Positions 37,251-47,358 of a DNA stretch of 64,000 bases are shown here, in pieces. Made by a program: the position numbers and the translations under genes. This stretch comes from Clitopilus passeckerianus. Its lineage: Eukaryota; Basidiomycota; Agaricomycetes; Agaricales; Entolomataceae. How positions within the stretch are numbered: position 1 is the first letter of the stretch; each line of letters opens with the position of its first letter. The DNA lies in the NCBI GenBank assembly GCA_944990035.1, contig CALYLX010000082.1:248001-312000 (forward strand), given 5' to 3'. The notes below the pieces were generated by a model, which saw nothing but the letters and a program-made list of their open reading frames with translations, made no database searches and was not told the origin of the DNA.

Positions 37251-37589
37251 CTGCTACAGGTGAAGGTCATCAACGCAGAACTCCCCCAACCTCAAGATGG
37301 TCTGGAGAGCAACATGATAAACATTCAGCAAGGAAAAGCGTGCAGATGCGGACAGGCGCCAACGACCTCTAGCACAAAGTCGCACAAGAAGCTTGAGGAA
37401 TGCCCGAATTCGCAAATGAACAGCCAGACGACCGGCCTCCGTGGCCATGATCCAATGATCACTGGAAGGAAACTCGTCCTGGTACCCTTCGGCGTTTACA
37501 GACGTTTGGCCATAGGTTAGCTTCATGTCATCGCTTTGCGTGATTCTCATCGTATGCTCACAATGCTTCGGCGATTCAGTCTCGCCTCG

Positions 37590-37786
37590 CCCAGCCAATA
37601 CGCTGCACATTACTACAGGCGTCAAGTGCCAAGTCGTTCATGGAGGACCTTCTGAGGTTTATGGCACATCTGCTGCTCTGGTCCTGGAGAAAACGGATAT
37701 TTCGATGTTAACCAAAACACCAAGCCATATCCGCAGGTTTATGCGTGTATGACTGGAGTGCGATGTAGAAGTTCTTGTAGCTTAGG
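37590..37786 (+). pseudogene. Aldose 1-epimerase 3'-end relic upstream of NLR-C
   Basis: GTTCATGGAGGACCT, GTTTATGGCACATCTGCTGCT and GGTCCTGGAG match exon 8 of the intact epimerase (ATTCACGGAGGACCT, CTACGGTTCATTTGCTGCTG, GTCCTGGAG). Then TGACTGGAGTGCGATGTAGA and GTTCTTGTAGCTTAG match its last exon (TGAGTGGAGTGCGACGTACA, GTTCTCGCAACTCAAGTAG). The TAC to TAG change shows it is dead. Same strand as NLR-C and ending about 110 bp before its motif. Confidence 0.65.
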
Positions 37787-37897
37787 GTTGAATATAGACG
37801 AACATTTGTTAGGGAACTGGATTAGAGTCTGTCCCGTACGGTTTCTTGGAACCTATAGCTAGCCGTAAGCTTGGCACGGTCATCACCTGACCTGTGC

Positions 37898-37923
37898 GGC
37901 GCCAACTGAGCGACGAGCGTCAA
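37898..37923 (+). promoter_or_regulatory. Shared NLR upstream motif, copy C
   Basis: GGCGCCAACTGAGCG followed by ACGAGCGTCAA, ending 77 bp before the ATG at 38000. It combines the GCGCCAACTG half seen at NLR-D with the GACGAGCGTCAA half seen at NLR-E. Confidence 0.45.
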
Positions 37924-37999
37924 ACACTGCTTTCTGCCCTGATCAAATCCTGTGCTGATCTCCCGTTTCTGGGACACGTACACTGGGCCTCGTCGTCAG

Positions 38000-40900
38000 A
38001 TGGTTTCCCTGAGAAAAGTTCTAGAAACTATCCTACCCAATGCCAGGCGCTACAGTGAACCCAGCTCTTCTGGATCCAGCTCCTCGAGTGCTGCCTCAAC
38101 GGATTCGCTGCTATTGCCTCTTGTTGAAACTGGATTGCCCGCCGAGGAAGATACGGTGCGAAATGAACAAGACTCATTGAAGGTCGCTCCATCCGTATCT
38201 CCAGGCACCGTTCAAGAAACCCTTGAAGAAGTTCCTCAAACTACTGGTCAAGGACCTCGGAACTATCCACAGCCCTCAAACCCTGCCCAGATTGCTCATG
38301 CAACTGTGAATGTCGTTGGAAGCACAGTCACAGGAGGCAGGGACGTCAACGTATTTGTCAATGAGAATACATATCCTTCAATCTTGGTTAGTAACCGATG
38401 TCAATTACGACGCAGATCTCGCTGAATCGGTTTATACAGCACCAGCTCAAAACCTCTCTCGAGCCAGTTGCTGCCGCGTACGACTCGGTTGTAGCTTCCC
38501 CTAGGAAAAGAGAAACATGCTTTGAGGGCACCCGTGTAGAGATTCTTAGAGAGATAGGAGACTGGATGCATGGTCGAGGCTCGGCCTCAGGCGCCCCAAT
38601 CTATGTTCTGGACGGTGTGGCTGGTATCGGCAAGTCGACCATCGCGCAAACAATAGCTGAACTAGCAGCCGAGGAGGGTATACTTGGCGCGAGCTTCTTC
38701 TTCATTAGGGATGAGAACGAACGGAGTACGGGAACGCACTTCTTCCCTACCATTGCCTACCAACTCGCTTGTCACAATCCTGAAGTGGCCGGACAAGCCT
38801 TGGAGGTCGTGAATCAACGGCCAGATATTCGAAAAACATCTATACCCGTCCAGTTCTCTGACCTCATTCTCAAACCCCTTCAGAGAATCTCTCCTCCGAC
38901 ATCACCAACACTCGTCGTGATTGATGCGCTCGATGAGTGCTCACAAGAAGACGCGCAGTCTATTCTGATGCTCCTTGGTCGAAACATCCCGAGCATCTCG
39001 AACCTGAAATTCTTCATTACCTCGCGCCCCGAATTCCATATCACGGATACCCTTGACCACGCCACCACCCATGAGCGATTCCACTTGCACGACATTGAGA
39101 ACTCGGTTGTCCAATCCGATATCCAATCCTACCTCAACTTCTACCTTTCACCGGATCAGGTCAGAAGAGCATTCCCTCACATGCGACCTCCTTGGCAACC
39201 GACGGACGACGAGAAGCAGAAACTATATGGCATCTGCGGGACTCTATTCATCATCGCATCCACGGCTACCAAGTTCATATTGAATAACAAACGCCTAAGC
39301 CCTGCGAAGCAATGTGCTCGCCTGCTTGAAGGGGTATCTTCCGACGATTATTCGGGCTCCAAACGCACAGATGTACTAGACCGAACGTACATTCAGATTC
39401 TTCGGGCGGCGTCATACGACTGCTCCACAGCAGACGACAATAGTGGCAGCGAAGATGATAGCTGGACAGACCAGTATCAAACTGTCCTCGGTGCTATACT
39501 TATCCTTCAGAACCCTCTGCCGTGTTGCTCTCTCGCTGAGCTGCTTGGTATCACCGAGGAAGACATCGAAGGGACACTGATACATTTGCACTCCTTGGTT
39601 GCTCCAAGTGGTCATAACCGTGTATTCCGGGTCCACCACAAATCCTTCCCTGATTTTATCACATCCAAGCAGCGCATCCAGAAAGCCCTCGAGGCAGCTG
39701 GTCCTAGCGACAACAGGATCCAAGAAAGAATTTCAAAACTCTACCTTGATCCGGATGTACACCACCGAAATATGACTCGAAGATGTTTTCAAGTCATGCG
39801 TACGAATTTGAAGCAAAACATGTGTGGGCTCAGTGCTGTCGACTGGTACAGAGATAGGCGCGAGATAGAAGACGTCTTCAAGAATTCCCCCATCATGGCA
39901 CATGTTTCCTATGCGTGCCTCCACTGGGCATCGCACCTCTGTACCCCTGCCAGTGGCCTGGATCCTGGAATCCTTGAACACCTTTGTGATTGGGCGGCAA
40001 GCGACGTGGTGTCGTGGCTGGAAACGCTCAGTATCATAAATCGTATTGATGCCTCGCATCATATTCTCGAAAAGGCTACCTCAATCATTCCATGTGGAGA
40101 ACCATTAATGGTGAGTAAAAAAATGCCATTCAGACTTCGGAGTACTGACTGGCCGTAATGAAATAAGATCCGTCGACGCTCTAGAACCACAGAACCCCAG
40201 CACCTACAATCACCGCCATCGGTCACTGAAGGCAAGGGTGGAGACGCCGATTTTATTCTGGAAACTGTGCTTCTCGATTGCGCACAGTTAGTTCGAATGA
40301 ACGAGGCATTGCTTAGACTATCGCCAATGCACATCTATTGTTCTGGGATCATGTTCGCGCCAGTGGAAACCTCGTTGTACAAGCTATACAACAGAACAGC
40401 GAATGTGCAACTGATACGCGGCGCCGAAAGGAAATGGAGTTTGACGTGGGCTGTGTTATCTGGTCACTCCAGTGAGGTAACCTCAATCGCGGTATCACCA
40501 GATGGCTCCCAACTAGCCTCAGGATCATTTGACAAGACAGTGCGGCTCTGGGAAGCAAGGTCGGGCTCCCACCTCTCCACTATTGAAGACCATAGCGACC
40601 GGGTCACATGCATTGCATTCTCTCCAGACGGCTTGCGACTGGCATCGGGATCGTATGACAAGACAATCCGGCTGTGGCATGCAAGGTCAGGCTCCCACCT
40701 CGCCACCCTCGAGGGCCATAGTGACTACATTGCATGTATTTCATTCTCTCCAGACGGCTCGCAGCTGGCGTCTGGATCGGAAATGTATGACCACACAATC
40801 CGGCTGTGGGATACAATGTCAGGCTTCCCCCTTATCACCCTCGGAGACTATCGCTTCCGCGTCACATGCATTGCTTTCTCCCCAGATGGCCGACAACTGG

Positions 40901-42471
40901 TATCAGGGTCGCATGACACCACCATCCGGGTGTGGGATGTAAAGTCAGGTTCTCACCTTACCACCCTTGAAGGCCATAGTGACGTCGTTAAATGCATTGC
41001 ATTCTCACCAGATGGCTCGCAATTGGCATCAGGATCCGAGGACAAAGCTGTCCGGCTATGGGATGTAAAGTCAGGTTTCTACCTCACCTCTTTCGAACGT
41101 CATATTAGCGGCTACGCGACTTGCATTGCATTCTCGCCGGATGGCTCAAAACTGGCATTGGCATCGTACAGTTCATTTGACAACCCAGTCCAGCTGTGGG
41201 ACGCAAAATTGGGCTTACACCTTTTCTCTCTCGAAGGCCATAGCGGCATGGTTAGATGTATTGCATTCTTCCCAGATGGCTTGCAACTGGCATCGGCATC
41301 CAGTGACAAAACAGTTCGGCTCTGGGATCTAAAGCCAGGTTTCCACCCTAGGACCCAAGCCAGCCCCCTCAAAGGCCATACCGGCCGGGTTACATGCGTT
41401 GCATTCTCTCCAGATGGCCGGCGACTGGCATCAGGATCGAATGACAATTATACGGCCAATACAGTGGAGCTGTGGGATGCAAAGTTGGGCACCCACGTCA
41501 CCACACTCACAAGCCCTGGTATTGCGATTACATGTATGGGATTCTCTCCAGAAAGCTCACAGCTGGCATGGGGATCACTCGACACTAGGGTTCGGGTGTG
41601 GAATGCAGAATCTGGTTCCAACTTCACCATCCTTGCCGGCCATAGTGACATGGTTAGATGCGTTACATTCTCTCCAAATGGCACGCAACTGGCATCAGGA
41701 TCCGAGGATAATACGGTCCGGCTATGGGGTACAAAATCGGGTTCCCACTTCACCACCCTTGAGGGCCATAGTGACTGGGTCACATGTATTGCATTCTCAA
41801 CGGATGGTTCACGACTAGCGTCGGGATCGAATGACACGACATTGCGGTTCTGGGATGCAAGGTCGGGCTCCCACATCACCACCCTCGAAGGCCATAGTGA
41901 CCGGGTCACATGCATTACATTCTCTCCAGACGGCTTATGGCTAGCATCGGGGTCATTTGACAACACAATCCGGCTGTGGGATGCAATGACAGGTTCCCAT
42001 CTTACCACCCTTATAGGCCATGGTCGCTGGATTAGAAGCATTGCGTTTTCGCCGGATAGCTCGCCAGTATTGGCCTCTAGATCAGATGACAACACGGTTA
42101 GGCTGTGGGACGGAAAGTCTGGTTCCCACCTCTCTACCATTGACCATCCCTACGAAATTCTTAAATTTGTTTTCTTCATTCCCGTTTCTGCCGCCGCGTC
42201 TCGTCTTACAACCACATGCACTCTTGGGCTTCCTTCGAGATTGCTTTTACTCATACAACGACGCGAGGCCCCGGATTTATATGGCCTTGCGGTCTCACCA
42301 GACGTCCATGCCAGTGCCGTGACTCAAGTTCCCCTCTCCCTGATATGTTGGTTTCCCGTGGATCTGAAGGCTTTCAGTCTTGCAGTAAACTGCGAAGGAT
42401 CATCGGTCGCTATCGGGTGCGAAAATGGCCGTGTTCTGATTATCGATATTTCGTCAATTACTCTACCATGA
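38000..42471 (+). CDS. NLR-C: NACHT-WD40 receptor, intact
   Basis: Exons 38000-38386, 38440-40110 and 40168-42471 join in phase 0 to give 1453 residues. The N-terminal 129 residues are Ser-rich and end TVNVVGSTVTGGRDVNVFV. NACHT: Walker A GVAGIGKST near residues 188-196, Walker B VVIDALDEC near 288-296, FFITSRPEF after it. A helical region follows, including VHHKSFPDFITSKQRIQ. Linker SPMHIYCSGIMFAPVETS near 740-760, then 13 WD40 repeats from about 783, some with insertions (YSSFDNP, NDNYTANT), and the cap VPLSLICWFPVDLKAF / NGRVLIIDISS. It is the only plus-strand NLR, and its 3' flank is similar to that of NLR-B in inverted relation. An in-frame ATG at 37952 exists; 38000 is preferred because it lies just after a CGTCGTCAG acceptor-like site. 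Confidence 0.92.
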
Positions 42472-42679
42472 CCCTTTGTGACCGTTTTCTCCCTTTGCTT
42501 CTCGTTGCCCATATATATCTCTTATATGTCTCGTTCTTACAACCAATACGGCAGCTACTTACTTATATTCACCTCCCGTCCGATTCTGTTATAGTGTTTC
42601 TTGATCTCGTCTCGTATTCTCCTTGCCTGTACAACATTTCGTCATCGTTAACACAAAGTTGACATATCCCACTCGGACT

Positions 42680-42930
42680 TCAGAATTTGTTCTATATATG
42701 GGCACCCCTGTGTGTGTTCTATCGAGATGCTGCTATTCTGCATGCGCTGCAGCAAGCATAGCCTGCTCGCCTCCAACAGTCCGATTCCCAAATACGATTC
42801 TGGGTAAAGTAATGAGTAAAGGCCAGTTCATCAGGTACCATACTCGAGAACTTACCAGCTAGTCGTGCACTAAGGATGGGGGATATTCGATGCCTCGGCA
42901 AGCCTGGGTAATCGCCAACCTAGTCTCCCG
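42680..42930 (-). pseudogene. Convergent gene relic downstream of NLR-C
   Basis: Minus-strand counterpart of 12441-12691: an intron GTAAGTTCTCGAG...CTTTACCCAG followed by an exon starting AATCGTATTTGGG and reading GIGLLEASRLCLLQRM then EHTQGCPYIE. The piece before the intron reads YPGLPRHRISPILSARLA. Sequence between this relic and the NLR stop also aligns with the NLR-B side. Confidence 0.45.
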
Positions 42931-43440
42931 ATTATGATAGAGGAATCACCTAGCGAAGCAATTGTCGACGCAATCAAGCGCTTGAAAACCTGTCGTCGGA
43001 TTTCCTCTGAGATGTTTTTTCAAGGTGCAACTCCGGTCCGTGAGGTCGTGTTGGTCCACTTCCCGATATTCACGAGCGCATCCGAAAATCAAGTCAATTG
43101 GGAAATACTTTATGTCGCCTACTCCCATCCTCGTCTCCTCCCGCCAGCATGTAAACCACGAGAAAGAGGGTCCTCTCCTCATAGGCGGCATTGGACCTGT
43201 TTCCCAAAGCCGTCAGGTAGTAGTTCTCAATTCTGAACGGGGTATTGGTAAGCTACGACGAATTCAGAAAGCACTAGATTTGCCATACCGTAACTCCAGT
43301 AATAATCTCGCAAGCAGCCAGAGCCTTCTGGTCAGCGATGTACTTCACCGCTGCAAGCTCGACCTGCTCTCAAACGACCGTAGGGAGCTGAGAGCTTGTC
43401 AGAGGTTACGAGAAAATAGCCAATCAGGCGGGTACACACT
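42931..43440. other. No supported gene
   Basis: A 100-codon plus-strand frame from 42934 (MIEESPSEAIVDAIKRLK) and an overlapping frame to 43444 are open, but neither has family signals or splice support. Confidence 0.3.
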
Positions 43441-43809
43441 TTAAGAGTGGGACTAAATCGAATACTCGACGGTGAATGGTATGAGAAACAGTAACAGGTG
43501 GATAATCGGTCTTGGGGGTCGTGGGGTATGAGCTGGCTGGGATTGGTTGAAGCTCGCCAATAGGTCCACCTCTGGCTGAGTCGGCATGAGCTTCAGACTG
43601 CCGTGAACGCTTTAAGTCCCGAAATCCAGATATTCGGCACTACAGAGGGGTTGAGGAGATATGTGCGAAAGAGTATGCGCCTTGAACTTGAGGGTTATGA
43701 GGACGTTGGTGGAAGAAGTTGAGAGAGCCATAAGAGAGGAGAATGGTGGATAGGAAGAGCTCAGGCTGGCGTCGGCAAGCGAAGACTCTGAATCAACGGC
43801 ATCTAGTAT

Positions 43810-43843
43810 AAGCGCCCTAGAAGCGCCCTGTTGTGATTGGCGG
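43810..43843 (-). repeat. R family core, copy 6
   Basis: AAGCGCCCTAGAAGCGCCCT then GTTGTGATTGGCGG, the inverse complement of the other cores, with GATAGCCAAACAAG on its right. Confidence 0.6.
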
Positions 43844-44716
43844 CTTGGGAGAGGCGTATTTGGCATTGACGAGATAGCCAAACAAGACAAGGCAAGGAAA
43901 TTGGCAGTTACCACCATCCTTGCCACCATCGTTGATTCAGGCTTGATTCTCTTGGTCTTATATGCACCGGTTAACCGCGGGCCAGGGCCATCGACAGCAC
44001 ACTGAATGCTTTGGAACCAGCTGTGGCTGCTCAGGTGAGTTCTTTTGCGTCATTTCATTCGTCGGTCTGCCTCAAACCCAACTCTCCTTCTGATCCTGTC
44101 TTTTCTTCCACCAGGCAAAATACATACGTCATTACGAACTTCCCCTCCCTTCCGACTTCCAAGCTGACGATGACGCGTTCTCTGAAGCTTTGGCCCATAC
44201 TCAGTCGAGTACGTCCCACCAATATCCGCTCCATCCTTCTTCCCCTTCTTCTCTACCTTCCTCCTCGCCTTATGCATCTACCAGCATAGGACCTTAATTC
44301 GCTCAATCTTGTCTACCATTTGTCATATTCCTTTCTCAAATACGACGCTAATCACTCCTTCATCAACAGTACCCTAGCACTCCCACTGGCAGACTCTCCT
44401 GAGATGGATGCCTGCAAGATATGGGGAACTCATTTGCCAAAAGCAAGCTCTCGAGTTAGGCTTGGGAAATGTGGGGTATGGGTATATGCTTGAGGTTGAA
44501 TTGCGTGCGTGCCTTTTTCAACTTCGACACCCTCCTGGTTCCCGCCTCTGCACCTGTATTATACGGCAAATCGGACGCTGACTATCTCTTCCTCTTCAGG
44601 TGGCTTCCTCCAGGATCATGAAGCATACTACACGTCTACCGAGCTTCCATTCAAATTGACCGCAACAACTTCCTACGGTCATGCTCTTGGGTCTGTTGCG
44701 GGCAACGCCGCCTATC

Positions 44717-46110
44717 TTCCTCACTAGATGCTCGGTACGTTCGCCTCGCTCCTGTTCCACCTCAAAACTGACGCTGGTTATCTCTCTCCATAGGAACTGA
44801 CGGCAGGAACGATTGACGATACCGACACCGACGGCGCAAGACACGCCTCCTTTCCTCCTCGCCGGAGTATTCAATTAACCGTTGCGGGCGGGCACTTTCA
44901 AATCCGTATCGACAGCACCGGTACGCCTCTTCCTCTAACACCCTCTCCACTCCGTGCTCACTTATCTTCTCGACCTGCAGATACCAACGAGTAAAGCGCA
45001 GCACCGGCACTAGCGGAAGCCTCAGCCTCGGTCAGAACACGCTCTGGATAAAGAAATAGACTAGGAAGACGAAGACATACTTTTGTCATTCTCTCGTGTC
45101 GGCTGCAAGCAACGCCGCCTATCCTCCTCACTGGGCTGCGCTGTACGTTCTTCTCCTGCCTGTTCCACCCCAGATACCGACGACGACGTATAGTACCAGA
45201 AAAAGCCTCAGATTATTGGGTCGGCTGATCGAGGCTGATGGCTAGGTGATGGACTAGGAAGATGAAGACGTTCTAGTGTCGGTTGCAGGCGATGCCGTCT
45301 GTTCTCTTCGCTGAGCTGCGTTGTAGGTTTTCCTCCCTCCTGCTCCACCCAAAACTGACGCTGGGCGTTTTTCTCTGTAGAAACCAGGAACTCGCGGCAA
45401 GAACCGGTGACGAGACCGAGGCCAACGCCATCAAAGTCATTGTCTAGAACCTTCTCTTTGCCACCGCGTCCAGCTGACCGTTGAGGACTCCTCCTGTCGG
45501 TACGATCTTCCTCTTCTGCCCTTTCCCCCTGAACTTCTGCTGACTTGGCTTCTCGACATGCAGATTCCATTGAGTAAAGCACAGCAGAAGCCTTAGCCTC
45601 CGTCAAAACACACACTGGATAAAGACATGGACTATGAGGATGAAGACACACTTTTAGCCAATCTCTCGCATCGGTTGCAGGCAATGCCGTCTATCATCTT
45701 CGCTTAGCTGCATCGTACGTTCTCCTCCCTCCTGCTCCACCCAAAACTGACGCTGGGCGTTTCTCTCTGAAACTAGAGGCTCATGGCAAGAACCGGTGAC
45801 CAGGCCGACACCGACGCCAACACAATGATGACAGCCATCTTCCAAGTCAAGCGCAGGGCGCGCCATCCTTCCTCCTCACCGAAGTACTCAGTTAACGGTT
45901 GCGGGCACTTCTAACCCAGTACCGACCAGAGTGGTACGTCCTCCACCATACCACCCACTCCTGACCTTCTCCTGACTTGGCTTTTCGACCTGCAGATACC
46001 GACGATTAAAGCCCAGCATCGGTGCCAGCAGATGCCTTAGCCTCCGTCAGAACCCGCACTGGATAAAGAAATGGACTCCGAGGATGAAGACTTACTTCAG
46101 TCATTCTCTC
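44717..46110 (+). repeat. Tandem array of about three two-exon units inside R copy 6
   Basis: A unit of roughly 400-440 bp recurs: intron GTACGTTC...CTGACGCTGG..., exon GGAACTCGCGGCAAGAACCG, intron, exon ATACCGACGAGTAAAGC, then GGATAAAGAAATGGACT and GATGAAGAC. Marker positions are 44795, 45387 and 45779 for the first exon, and 45049, 45617 and 46061 for GGATAAAG. A truncated repeat lies at about 45247. Every unit carries stops. Confidence 0.6.
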
Positions 46111-46120
46111 GGGACCCGAA

Positions 46121-47358
46121 TTTATAGTCGCTCACTAGAAACAGCGAGTATATCCACCGCCCTTAGGATCAGTGCTATAAATACGGTTAGGTCGAGCTAT
46201 ATTATTCCTTTCGTCATGACTCACGACGATTGCTTTTCAGAAACTTGAGAAGAACTACCCGATGACTAAAGAAAACTGTTGCGAAATATCCAGATGAAGA
46301 TATTCCGATTTCGCTGGAGTCGGTAGGTGATTTCTGCTGCTTTGAGCTGCCCTCGTCACCTTCGTATTCATATCACTACCCTACCTACAGATGTTTCCAA
46401 TGAAAGTCCAGTTCTGGCCCCTACGCAGTTACACCTGGACAGAAGTCTCTCTCCGTCCGAGCCCGTCGCGGGTGAACGTTTGCTCCAGGGGAGACGTGCA
46501 CGGTACCCACGGCTTGTGGTAGGAAGACCAGGGCTCAAAGATTCATCTCCGTTGGCGTCGAGGATGAATTCGCTGTGAAGAAGGTGGTTAAGTGGATCAC
46601 GCAGGGAATTTGAATCTCTCACTCTCAGTGCTTGATACGGTTGTAAGTTCTTTGATATCATGTTGGACGAATCCGCCCTTACATTACTTCCCGTAGAACC
46701 TCATTTGGATATTGGAAGCTCGACCTGTATTAGCCTGTTGGACTACTCTTGCTACATCATGTATCGTGATATCGGAATACACAATGTACTCCCGTTCATT
46801 CTGCTACGACTCCGGGAATCCGGGTAGGGTGAACTTCATGCACGCTAAGCAACCGGGACCTTTTCAGGCGGAACCCATAATAGGAACAGATACATTTCAA
46901 CTGTATTGTCGGGAGGTTGGCTCTATATTCAATATATGTGTGGGCGTAGCCCGGGAGTCTCGCCACATGAACATCTGAAGCGCGAGTGGGGACTGTCAAG
47001 TGAAACGGAGGATGGCCAGGGAGACCCTTGACGGTCTGGACGAGGCCCGGTTATATGCCCCCATGGCCTTCTCTGGATCAATGCTATGTTAATCCGACAC
47101 ATCCTTGTATCCAGATATTGACTTTCGGAAAGCAACGGGTGAGGACTGAGTACGATATTCCAACGTAAGTTAAATAACTACGTGGTATGAAGATAATCAT
47201 GTATTGCAATGTTATACGGCGATGGGAATATTAGGAAGAAGACCAATACATACTGGGCAGGGATCAGAAAGAAAGTGGGTAGACGTAGCTACTGTATCGG
47301 TTGAGACAACTACACCTGGGCAGGAACGTATGGAAATGGTATGGAAGTGCCATGGGCC
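46121..47358. other. Intergenic, no supported gene
   Basis: An acceptor-like site near 46391 precedes SNESPVLAPTQLHLDR, weakly similar to SNESSIPALDLARHRRS at about 12205. No gene model follows from either. The last 200 bp are the 3' flank of NLR-D. Confidence 0.3.

Larger units (their letters stand above)
43441..46120 (+). repeat. R family copy 6, inverted, left arm extending rightward
   Basis: The core is at 43810-43843 in inverted orientation, so the arm corresponding to the left arm elsewhere is on the plus strand here. The block next to the core reads IAKQDKARKLAVTTI. A following exon after a GTGAGTTCTTTTGCG...CACCAG intron reads QNTYVITNFPSLPTSKLTM, matching copy 3. Distally it passes into a tandem array (44717-46110). 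Confidence 0.5.

Noticed and set aside
43025..43444. 139-codon frame after the NLR-C relic
   Set aside because: It overlaps another open frame of equal quality, with no start context or recognisable motif.
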